In this document: one piece after another, positions 25,995 through 34,284 of the stretch
Numbering within the stretch: position 1 is the first letter of the stretch
How the letters are laid out: every line of letters starts with the position of its first letter
Origin: JAIBJN01 sp963839745
GTDB taxonomy: Bacteria; Actinomycetota; Thermoleophilia; Gaiellales; Gaiellaceae
Length of the DNA: 64,000 nucleotides
Assembly: GCA_963839745.1 (NCBI GenBank)
Contig: CAWIWC010000001.1
Span: 124,001 to 188,000, forward strand
Reading direction: 5' to 3'
Made by a program: the position numbers and the translations under genes
The notes under the pieces: generated by a model
The model's database searches: none
Seen by the model: the letters and a program-made list of their open reading frames with translations, nothing else
Told to the model about the DNA's origin: nothing

Positions 25995-27337
25995 ACCCCA
26001 AGGTCTTCAAGGCATACGACGTGCGGGGGCTCTACCCGTCCGAGCTGGACGAGGAGGGCGCGCGCGCGATCGGCAGGGCCTACGTCGAGCACTTCGAGCC
26101 GAAGGAGATCGCGGTCGGGCGCGACATGCGGCTCTCCTCCCCCACGATGCACGAGGCCTTCGTGCGCGGCGCCTCCGAGGCCGGCGCAGACGTCGTGGAC
26201 ATCGGGATGGTCGGGACGGAGATGCTCTACTACGCCGTCGGCGAGCTCGGCCTCGACGGCGGCGCCACGATCACGGCCTCGCACAACCCCAAGGACTACA
26301 CGGGGGCGAAGATCGTCCGGCGCGGCGCCCTGCCCGTCGGCGGCGACTCGGGCCTCCTCGAGATCCGCGACCGCGCCCTGTCCGCACAGGACACGTCAGG
26401 GGGTCAGACCCCGGGGCGTGTCGAGGAGCGCGACGTCTATCCCGGCTTCGTCGAGAAGGTCATGTCCTTCATCGACCCGGCCGCGGTGAAGCCCCTGCAC
26501 GTCGTCATCGACGGCGCCAACGGGATGGCCGGGTCGATGCTGCCGCCGATCCTCGAGCGGCTCCCGGTCGACGCCGTGCGGCATTTCTTCGAGCCCGACG
26601 GCTCGTTCCCCGACCACCAGCCGAACCCGCTGCTCGAGGAGAACCGGCGCTTCATCGTCTCCGAGGTCACGAAGGAGCGCGCCGACCTCGGCATCGCCTT
26701 CGACGGCGACGCCGACCGCTGCTTCTTCGTCGACGACACGGGCGAGTTCGTCCCGGGAGACTTCGTGACCGCCCTCCTGGCCGAGTCGATGCTGGAGAAG
26801 GAGCCCGGGGGGACGATCATCTACGACGTCCGCGCGAGCTGGGCCGTCCGCGACACCGTGGAGCGCCTGGGAGGCAAGGCGCTGCCCAACCGCGTCGGCC
26901 ACGCCTTCATCAAGCAGCGGATGCGCGAGATCGACGCCGTCTTCGCCGGCGAGGTCTCCGGCCACTACTACTTCCGCGACTTCTACCAGGCCGACTCGGG
27001 GACGATTCCCGCCCTGCTGATACTCGAGCTGATCTCCAAGGCGGACGCGAAGCTCTCCGAGCTCCTCCGCTCCTTCCGCGAGCGCTACTTCCTCACGGGC
27101 GAGATCAACACGGTCGTGGACGACGTGGCGCTCGCGCTCCAGAAGGTGAAGGAGCACTTCGCCGACCAGGGCGAGATCTCGCACCTCGACGGCATCTCCG
27201 TCACCGCCGCCGACTGGCACATGAACGTCCGCCCGTCGAACACCGAGCCGCTCCTGCGGCTCAACCTCGAGGCCCTCGACCCGGAGCTGATGGAGCGCAA
27301 GCGGGATGAGGCCATCGCCGTCATCCGCGGGGACTGA
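25985..27337 (+). CDS. Phosphomannomutase/phosphoglucomutase
   Basis: This 450-residue alpha-D-phosphohexomutase interconverts hexose 1- and 6-phosphates for cell-envelope sugar nucleotides. TASHNPKDYTG carries the phosphoserine Ser99, DGDADRCFF (about residue 235) is the Mg loop, GEVSGHYYF the sugar-binding loop and RPSNTEPLLR the phosphate-binding loop. Residues about 133-144 (SAQDTSGGQTPG) are encoded by a palindromic element (26376-26416) inserted in frame in the linker after domain 1. The reading frame survives the insertion. Confidence 0.93.
   Translation: MALDPKVFKAYDVRGLYPSELDEEGARAIGRAYVEHFEPKEIAVGRDMRLSSPTMHEAFVRGASEAGADVVDIGMVGTEMLYYAVGELGLDGGATITASHNPKDYTGAKIVRRGALPVGGDSGLLEIRDRALSAQDTSGGQTPGRVEERDVYPGFVEKVMSFIDPAAVKPLHVVIDGANGMAGSMLPPILERLPVDAVRHFFEPDGSFPDHQPNPLLEENRRFIVSEVTKERADLGIAFDGDADRCFFVDDTGEFVPGDFVTALLAESMLEKEPGGTIIYDVRASWAVRDTVERLGGKALPNRVGHAFIKQRMREIDAVFAGEVSGHYYFRDFYQADSGTIPALLILELISKADAKLSELLRSFRERYFLTGEINTVVDDVALALQKVKEHFADQGEISHLDGISVTAADWHMNVRPSNTEPLLRLNLEALDPELMERKRDEAIAVIRGD
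26376..26416 (+). repeat. Palindromic insertion element, copy in the phosphohexomutase gene
   Basis: CCCTGTCC-gcaca-GGACACGTCAGGG followed by GGGGTC-A-GACCCC. It is inserted in frame, adding about 12 residues (SAQDTSGGQTPG) at a domain linker. Confidence 0.75.
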
Positions 27338-27352
27338 GCGGTTCCCAGAATG

Positions 27353-27382
27353 ACGAGGGCGGGGCCGAAGCCCCGCCCTCGT
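27353..27382. terminator. Bidirectional rho-independent-type terminator
   Basis: A perfect 13-bp GC-rich stem (ACGAGGGCGGGGC / GCCCCGCCCTCGT) closes a CGAA loop between the convergent mutase and M14 peptidase genes. A U-tract is lacking, as is common in high-GC actinobacteria. Confidence 0.8.
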
Positions 27383-27402
27383 GGCGTCCGTTCCCGCGGC
27401 CT

Positions 27403-30400
27403 CTACGGGCCGAGGAGGTAGTCCATCGCGCGACCCATGACCGCCGCGCGGTTAGCAGCGCCGGTGATGCCCTCGAACCCGAACCCGAGGTAGATCGTGT
27501 CCTCGGTCGTGATCGCGGCGCCCTCCGGGAAGCCGGCACCTGTGGTGAACACGAAGTTGTTCGCGTTCGGCCCGCTTCCAGGCGGAGGACCGGCCACGGC
27601 CCAGCCGCCGGTGTCGCCGCCCTCGAACGAGGTCGTCGAGCCGTCGGGCAGGGTCACGTCGTCGATGAAGACGCCGAGCCCCTGGACCGCCCAGTCGCTG
27701 GCGTAGGAGATCGAGATCTGGACCGTCTGGCCCGCGTAGGCGTCCAGATCGATCACCCACTCGTGCCACCCCTGGGAGTTGCCGGAGGCGGCGTTCCACT
27801 TGGGCCCCGAGCAGTCGGCGCCCTGGTACTCCTCGAGCCACGGGTGCAGCTCGTGCCAGCCGGCCGGGCAGCTGTCGCCCGTGCTCGTCGTCGTGAACGC
27901 GCTCGGAAGCGTCGTCCGGTTTCCGGCCGCATCGACAGCCTCCACGAACACGTGGTCCCATGCGGGCTCGGTGTTGTAGGAGGCCCAGAACCGGAGCGGA
28001 GCCGGATCCCCCGCCGGGACGGTGATCGACCGCGTCAGCTGCTTGTAGGAGACGTCGGCGATCTGCGAGTACGCGTAGCTCTCGCCCGTGTGCGGGGCGA
28101 AAGGCCCGCCCGGCCGGTCGTACCTCGCCGAGACCCAACTCTCGAACTGCGGGTAGTCGTCGACGGGCAGGATGCCGCTCGTCGCGATGAACGAGTTCGC
28201 GGTGTTCTGGTTCTGCGCGCTGTCCGCGCCGTTGAACATCAGCTGCAGCGACGTGAACGGCGTGTCCGTGCCCAGAACGTCGAAGATGTCAAAGGGGCCG
28301 GTGTCTACACCCGCCCCGCCGTTGAACAGGTACGAGCCGAACCAGTACTCGAGCACATCGTTCTGCAGGTCGCTCGACGTCGATCCGAAGAGGATGAGGC
28401 AGCGCCGAGGATCTGCGGACGGCGGGAGTGCCGAGCACTGCGCGTTGGCCGCGGTCGGGTCGTAGCGCTGCACCTGGGGGGACGCGAACTGGAGGCCCGC
28501 GTTCTTACCCGAGTACAGGACGCGTCCGCCCTCGTTCAGGTACTCACGAGCATGAAGCACTTCGTCCATCGCGAGGCGTGAGCCGTTTCCGCCGACCCAG
28601 CCGGGCTCCCTCGTGATGATGTCGTCGCCGGTGTACCAGACGACTGCGTCGTAGTGGCTGAGGACGCCGAGGAAGGTGGCCGCCTTGCGGCCGCGGGCGT
28701 CAACGTCGTAGACATCGAAGCCTCTGCCGTTCGCCGCCAGGGCATCCTCGTAGAAGGAGAGGTAGTGCGGCCCGGGCGTCTGAACGGGGGAGGCGCCCGA
28801 GTAGTCCTCGGCGGAGAGGATGAGCACGTCGTTGGACGACTCGACCGCTGCCGTGTACGTGAACGAGTCGCTCGTCTCGCCGCCACCCTCGAACCACACC
28901 CGTACGCTGTTGCCGGGGCTCGTCCCTGTGACGGTCCCGCTCATGACATGGTAGTAGACGTCGGTCTGGCCGCCGTAGCGCTCGCCGCCGTTCCACTCCT
29001 GGGTCGGCGCGCTCTGAGCGGGCCCACCGTTGATGCTGTACTTGAGCGTCACTGCCCCGAGGGACCGCTTCGCCAGCACGCGCACCTCCTGCGGATCGCC
29101 GTAGGAGACGTCGAACGTGAAGTTGGCGAGCGGCAGCCCCGTCTTGTACGTGTCGTCGCTCTTCAGGTAGAAGGGCTTCGTCTCGAGGCCCAGGTGCGAG
29201 ACCGGGTCATCGGGATCGGAGGCCGAGTTCGCGACGTCGAGCGCGAACGGGCGGTTCCGCACGAACTCCGCCTGGACGAGTGCCTCGTTGTCCGGGAACA
29301 CGAATCCGCACCCCACGCAGCCTTCGGAGAGCTCGGGCGTCCACGCGAGCGTCCCGTGCTGCGAATGGCCGAAATCGGTCGTCTCGCCGTTCGTGACGTA
29401 GAGGACGTCGGACGAGATACCCGGATGAAAGTCTTCGATCGCCGGGTTGTCGAGATTCCCCGACAGAGCGAAGTAGATCGGGTCGTCTGCCGTCGGCGTC
29501 CCGATCTGCCACCCCTCGGGATAGAGCAGCCACTGGCCGGCGGAGTGGTAGTTGACGTGGAAGGCGAAATCGATCCGGTCGTACAGACCGATGATCGCCT
29601 GCGTCTCGGGCTCGGACGCCTCGTCCGGGCCGCGGTACGTATCGCTGGACTGGACTCCGGAAGAGCCCTCGTTGTCGTAGTTCCAGTGCTCGGGATAGTT
29701 CCGGTTCGGGTCGACGCCGTCGCCGACCTCGATCGTCCCGTTTCCGTTGTTGTCCCGCAGGGTCTTCCGCCACAGGCGCGTGTCGGGGCTCTGGAACGTG
29801 TACTGGTACCCATCCGGGTTCGCGACGAGCACGAACCAGAGCTCGTTCTCCTTCAGGAGGTCCTTGATCGCCTTGTTGTTCGCCCGCCACTGCGCGACGA
29901 AGTAGGCGAGCAGCCGGCGGTTGACCTCGGGCGAGATCCACTCACGGGCATGCTGCGCCGAGCTGTAGAGCACTGCAGGCCGCGTCCCGTCCGGGACCTC
30001 GCGGGCGCTCTGCGTCAGCTTGAGAGCGATAATCTCGCGTCCCTTGACGGTGTGCCCGATCACCTCGAGCTTCGTGAGCTGCGGGTTCCGCCGTGCGAGG
30101 TCGTAGAGATAGGCGCGGAGTCCATCCGCGCCGTCGTAGTCGCGCCAGACGTTGAAGCCGCTCGAGAGCTGGGCGGCGGCCGCCTGGCGCGCCGTCTGGC
30201 CCTTCGAGTTCCGAAGCAGGGACACGTTGACTCCCTGTTGCCTGAGCGCCGCTCACTTGCGACGGCTCGAGCACGAGCGCCAGTCTGACGCCGGCGGCGA
30301 CGTCCTTCGCCGCGGCGATGTCCGTGCCCTTGGCGAGCAGGTCGCGGTAGACGTCCTGCGACACCGTCGCCTTGTAGTAGTTGAGCTTGACGCCGGCCGC

Positions 30401-30466
30401 GCCGGCCGTACCGCTCAGGGCAAGCGCAAGGACGAATGCGCAGCCCAAAACCAGCAAGCGTTTCAT
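27403..30466 (-). CDS. Large secreted M14 zinc carboxypeptidase (one-base frameshift)
   Basis: A signal peptide (residues 1-23, KRLLVLGCAFVLALALSGTAGA) follows a good AGAGGGG ribosome site. The M14 domain has HAREW (zinc ligands about His172 and Glu175), the NYHSAGQWLLYPEGW zinc histidine and the late catalytic Glu in WTPELSEGC. The remaining ~550 residues are an extracellular region with a MAM/immune-inhibitor-A-like jelly-roll segment (FEGGDTGGW). The first ~70 codons are one base out of frame with the rest; the shift is at about 30245-30255. Total length is 3n+1. Role: extracellular protein or peptide degradation. Confidence 0.88.
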
Positions 30467-30560
30467 GATCCCCTCTTTCCGTGATGCCCGGGTTGAAGGC
30501 AGCCAGATTGTCACGCGTGCAGGAAAAACGCAACCGCTACGAGGCTAGGATGGGCGGGCG

Positions 30561-31034
30561 ATGACCGTCCAGCTCGGCCAGCCCAACGACCGCAAGCCGC
30601 CCTTCAAGTTCTCGGCCTTCACCCGGGTCGGCTTCTCGGACACCGACGCCCAGGGAATCGTCTACTACGGCCGCTATCTCCCCTACTTCGACCTCGCCCG
30701 GGTCGAGTACGAGCGGCACCTGGGGCTGCTCCGGCGCGAGGCGGCCGGCAAGGACTTCGTCCTGCGGAGCTCGTCGGTCGTCTACGACGCGCCCGCGCGC
30801 TTCGACGACATGCTCGAGGTCTTCGTGAGGACGAGGCGGATCGGCCGGACGAGCATCACGAACGAGTACTGCGCCTACCGCGTCGAGGACGACCTGCTCA
30901 TGTGCACGGCCGACCAGACGCTCGTGCTCGTCGCCGTCCCGGAGCGGCGACCGACGCCGATCTCCGACGAGTACCGGCGCGCGATCGCGGATTTCGAAGG
31001 CGCCGACCTCGAGGAGGCGGTCCCCGCGGCATGA
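30561..31034 (+). CDS. YbgC/4HBT-type acyl-CoA thioesterase
   Basis: The 157-residue hotdog-fold protein contains VGFSDTDAQGIVYYGRYLPYF near residues 23-43, the 4-hydroxybenzoyl-CoA thioesterase active-site motif with the catalytic Asp, and SSVVYDAPARFDD. It likely hydrolyses acyl-CoA thioesters. It is divergent from the M14 gene and overlaps the GAF gene by four bases (ATGA). Confidence 0.88.
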   Translation: MTVQLGQPNDRKPPFKFSAFTRVGFSDTDAQGIVYYGRYLPYFDLARVEYERHLGLLRREAAGKDFVLRSSSVVYDAPARFDDMLEVFVRTRRIGRTSITNEYCAYRVEDDLLMCTADQTLVLVAVPERRPTPISDEYRRAIADFEGADLEEAVPAA

Positions 31035-31531
31035 GCGCAACGGTGGACGTCTACCGCGGCGCGCTCGAGGCCGTCGACCGCATCGTCAACCGCGAGTCGG
31101 AGGCCGACGAGGTGCTCCGCAAGACCGTCGACGTGCTTCACGACCGCTTCGACCACTACTCGTGGGTCGGCATCTACCTCGTCGAGGGGGACGACCTCGT
31201 CCTGGGGCCGTGGAAGGGCCCGCAGGCGACCGAGCACGTGCGGATCCCGATCGGTCAGGGCATCTGCGGTGCGGCCGCGGCAAGCGGCGTCACGGAGGTC
31301 GTCGACGACGTGAACGCCGACGACCGCTACCTCGCCTGCTTCGTCTCCACGCGCAGCGAGATCGTCGTCCCGATCGCCTACGAAGGCCGCGTGGTCGGCG
31401 AGATCGACATCGACTCCGACGTCCCGGCGGCATTCGGGCCCGAGGACCGCGCGTTCCTCGAGCGCGTCGCGCTCCTCATTTCCCCGCACTGCCTCGTCGG
31501 CTGGGACACCGGCGGGCAGGAGTGGAGCGCC
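31031..31531 (+). CDS. GAF domain protein, resembling free methionine-(R)-sulfoxide reductase
   Basis: About 167 residues form one GAF domain: HYSWVGIYLVEGDDLVLGPWKG, IPIGQGICGAAAASG, ACFVSTRSEIVVPI and GEIDIDSDVPAAF. These match the fRMsr (YebR/MsrC-like) family, including the GxG-x-C-G and SEIVVP blocks with two conserved cysteines. No in-frame stop occurs: the frame runs straight into the VOC gene. A GTGA at 31532-31535 looks like a normal stop/start overlap one base out of frame. Either an extra base near the GAF 3' end or a true fusion explains this. Confidence 0.75.
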
Positions 31532-31949
31532 GTGATCAAGGCGCTCGACCACCTCGACCTCGTCGTCACCTCCCTCGAGCGCAGCCTGCCCTTCTACCAG
31601 GAGCTCCTCGGTCTCACGCAGGCGAGCGAGATCGTCGGCGAGCAGCGGCGAGAAGGTCGTCTACATCTCGCGGCCGGGCGAGGAGCCGGCCGGGAACTTC
31701 TCCATCGGGCTCCGCGAGAAGCGCTCGGATGCCCACCCGACGCCGTACGACCGCTACGGCGTCGGCGTCCATCACGTCGCGTTCGAGGTCGACTCGCGCG
31801 AGGTCGTGGACGAGCGGGCGGCGTGGTTGCGGGCGCAGGGCGCCGAGATCGAGAGCGGCCCTGAGGAGTACGACTACCGCGAGGGCTACTACGCCCTCTT
31901 CTTCTACGATCCGGACGGCCTCAAGCTCGAGCTCATGTACGTCCCCTAG
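31532..31949 (+). CDS. VOC/glyoxalase family protein (one-base frameshift)
   Basis: From the GTG at 31532 the protein reads IKALDHLDLVVTSLERSLPFYQELLG, a typical glyoxalase/VOC start. It then shifts frame near 31640-31652 and resumes at GEKVVYISRPGEEPAGNFS, GVGVHHVAFEVDS, and YALFFYDPDGLKLELMYVP. Length is 3n+1 (138 residues after correction). The H..E metal ligands of VOC enzymes are visible in DHLDL, HHVAFEV and KLELMY. The substrate is unknown. Confidence 0.78.
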
Positions 31950-32031
31950 GTTTGTCGGCCGAGGACTTCATCCGCAGCCTCGACCTGCCGGTGACGATCG
32001 CCGGTTGCGAGCTCGTCCCGCGCCCGACGGG

Positions 32032-32241
32032 ATGCTCGACATACGGTCGCGAGGTGCGCTCACCCAGAGTCACGGAACGCGCTTCGAAGCCGACGGTGAC
32101 ACGGCGCGGATCGTGAGCGTGGTCGGCTGGCTCGGGAAGCGCAAGCCCGGCATGCCGCTCGACCAGCACATCGAGGTCCTTCGCGAGCTGGGCTTCGCCC
32201 GCATGATCGTTCGCAGCGGGCAGCAGTACGAGCTCGGCTAG
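32032..32241 (+). CDS. Small hypothetical protein
   Basis: Sixty-nine codons with strong GC3 bias encode a protein ending GWLGKRKPGMPLDQHIEVLRELGFARMIVRSGQQYELG. I do not recognise the family. An in-phase-looking but differently framed segment directly upstream (31952-32030; SAEDFIRSLDLPVTIAGCELV) also has coding bias and may be its true N-terminus, which would imply an indel here too. It lies between the VOC gene and the convergent cyclase. Confidence 0.45.
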   Translation: MLDIRSRGALTQSHGTRFEADGDTARIVSVVGWLGKRKPGMPLDQHIEVLRELGFARMIVRSGQQYELG

Positions 32242-32251
32242 AGACGCGCGG

Positions 32252-33475
32252 TCAGTCGACGGCGAGGGAGTCCCGGAGGACGCGCTCGGCCTCGCGCACG
32301 GGGTCGGCGAGCTCGGCGGCCGCGATCGCGTTCCGGCCGCTGGCCTTCGCCTGGTAGGCGGCCGTGTCCGCGGCGAGGATGAGGCCTTCGACGCTCGGCC
32401 CGGCGCCCTGGTGGGAGACGACGCCGATCGAGACCGTGACCGGCACGTCCTCTGCCCGCGTGAGCTCCTCGACCTTCGCGCGCATGCGCTCGGCGACGGT
32501 CATGGCGCCGCCCATGTCCGTCTCCGGCAGGAGCACGCAGAACTCGTCGCCGCCGAAGCGGGCCGCGACGTCATAGGCGCGGGTCGAGTCCCTGAGCGCC
32601 GCGGCGACGCTCGCGAGCGCGCGGTCGCCGGCGAGGTGCCCGCGGGCGGTGTTGATGTCCCTGAGGTGGTCGACGTCGACCATGAGCAGCGCCACCGGGC
32701 GGTCGAACCGGGCGGCGCGGCCCAGCTCCTGGGCCACGGCGGTCTTGAGGTGGCGGACGTTGTAGAGGCCGGTCTTGGGCTCGATCCGCGTGGACTCGAC
32801 GAGCGCGGGGATCGCGAGCGAGCGATACGCGAGCGCCATCGGCAGGAGCGTCAGCGCGGCGAGCCCGGGGAAGTCCTCCCAGAGGGCGGCCCCGATCGCG
32901 CCGAGTGAAAGAAGACCCGCGTCGATGAGGACGCAGTCGAAGCGCACGGTGTCCCGCAGGCTGACGCCGCGGGCGAGCCTGAGGACCGCGGCCAGCAGGC
33001 CATAGTGCAGGACGAGGAACGCCGCGATCGCGGCGACGGCGCCGAGCGTCCAGCCCGCTGCCGAGCCGCCGTCGACGGCGTCGAACACTGCCCGGGCGAG
33101 GAGCGCGGGCGCGACGTAGTTGCAGAGGTTGAAGAGCGCGATGTACCAGTCGCTGCGCGTCCGGATCCACTCCGGGACGAACGCGACCGCCATGAGCAGA
33201 ACGAAGAGCGAGGGCGGCAGCACGAGGACGGCCGTGAAGAACGGCGCCAGCGAGAGTTGCGAGCCCTGGTGCTTGGCGCGGTCGGCGCCCAGCAGGTGGG
33301 CCACCGCGACGAGCGGGAGCAGGATCGCGAAGTCGACCCAGTCGCCCCGTTCCACCGGCGTCGGCGGGCCGAGCTTGGCCAGCAGCGTGACCGTGGCGAG
33401 AACGAGCACGAGCTCGAGGCCCGCGGCTTCGCGGCCGAGCCTGTGCGCAGGGGAGTTCTGGACGTGTCGCATCAA
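32252..33475 (-). CDS. Membrane-bound diguanylate cyclase (GGDEF)
   Basis: The 407-residue protein has an N-terminal integral membrane region of roughly six helices (about residues 20-215), followed by a GGDEF domain. The active site is intact (RFGGDEF). An RxxD inhibitory site (RAYD) lies exactly five residues before GGDEF, so product inhibition by c-di-GMP is expected. There is no EAL domain. It makes c-di-GMP from two GTP in response to an unknown membrane cue. The upstream region (33476-33588) holds nested inverted repeats. Confidence 0.93.
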   Translation of the reverse strand: MMRHVQNSPAHRLGREAAGLELVLVLATVTLLAKLGPPTPVERGDWVDFAILLPLVAVAHLLGADRAKHQGSQLSLAPFFTAVLVLPPSLFVLLMAVAFVPEWIRTRSDWYIALFNLCNYVAPALLARAVFDAVDGGSAAGWTLGAVAAIAAFLVLHYGLLAAVLRLARGVSLRDTVRFDCVLIDAGLLSLGAIGAALWEDFPGLAALTLLPMALAYRSLAIPALVESTRIEPKTGLYNVRHLKTAVAQELGRAARFDRPVALLMVDVDHLRDINTARGHLAGDRALASVAAALRDSTRAYDVAARFGGDEFCVLLPETDMGGAMTVAERMRAKVEELTRAEDVPVTVSIGVVSHQGAGPSVEGLILAADTAAYQAKASGRNAIAAAELADPVREAERVLRDSLAVD

Positions 33476-33533
33476 CGCCTCGCACCGTTCGTCGGCCGGC
33501 CCGAAGGCGATTCGATCCCCCGAATGGGTTACC

Positions 33534-33584
33534 TCTCACCCGTTCGAGTGACCCGAAAGGGTGAGAACGTCCCTCGAACGAGGG
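33534..33584. promoter_or_regulatory. Nested inverted repeats between the coiled-coil gene and the cyclase gene
   Basis: TCTCACCC (33534-33541) pairs with GGGTGAGA (33559-33566). CGTTCGAG (33541-33548) pairs with CTCGAACG further right, which itself sits in the small hairpin CCCTCGTTCGAGGG on the minus strand. The region is both downstream of the Rel/coiled-coil operon and upstream of the cyclase, so it could be a terminator, an operator, or both. Confidence 0.45.
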
Positions 33585-33588
33585 ATGC

Positions 33589-34284
33589 CTAGCTCTGGTC
33601 GAGCGTGCGGCGGAGGAGCTCGGCGGCGCCGGCCGCGCTCATCGCGGGGACGGGCTCGCCTACGGCGTTCGCGGCCAGCTCGTTCGCCTGGCGCACGAGG
33701 GCGTCGCGCTCCGCCGCGACCTGGTTGCGGGCCACGAGCAGCGCCGCACGCACCTGAGTCCCCCACTCCGCGACCTCGGCTGGGTCGGGACCCGGCCGGA
33801 CACCGGCCTCTACCGCAACCCGTGGGCGCCGGCTCAGCGCGTCGGCGAGCTCGCGGGCCCGGGATGCGAGCTCATCGGCACGCTCGTCGGCCGCCTTCGT
33901 GGCGGCTTCCAGCTCGGAGGCGCGGCTCAGCGCGTCGCGCGCACGCCGCTCGGCCACCCCGAGAGCATCGCGCGCCCGGATGTGGAACCGGCGTGCGGCC
34001 GCCAGGCGCTCGGGGTCGCCGTCAGCCTCCGCGGCGGCGAGCTCCTGCTCGGCCCGCTCGGCGGCGTCCGCGGCTGCCTCCAGGCCCTGCGTGGACTCCT
34101 CGATCTCGCGCTCCACCGCGGCACGTTCGTCGGGAAGCCCCCCGAGGAAGGCGAGGAGATCGAGCGCGGCGCCGCGCAGCTCCTCGCAGGCGGCGTAGAG
34201 CTCGTCGATCTCCGCCAGCTCCGCGGCGGCCTCTTCCTCAGCCCGCTCGAGATCCTCGAGGATCGCGAGCCGCCGGTCGGCCAT
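33589..34284 (-). CDS. Coiled-coil protein coupled to rel (unknown function)
   Basis: The 231-residue protein is almost entirely Ala/Glu/Arg-rich heptad sequence (about residues 5-150), predicted coiled coil, with a more ordinary C-terminus. I do not recognise a family. Its ATG overlaps the rel stop by four bases (ATGA), so it is translationally coupled to the stringent-response enzyme. That coupling is the only functional hint. No signal peptide or membrane segment. Confidence 0.75.
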   Translation of the reverse strand: MADRRLAILEDLERAEEEAAAELAEIDELYAACEELRGAALDLLAFLGGLPDERAAVEREIEESTQGLEAAADAAERAEQELAAAEADGDPERLAAARRFHIRARDALGVAERRARDALSRASELEAATKAADERADELASRARELADALSRRPRVAVEAGVRPGPDPAEVAEWGTQVRAALLVARNQVAAERDALVRQANELAANAVGEPVPAMSAAGAAELLRRTLDQS

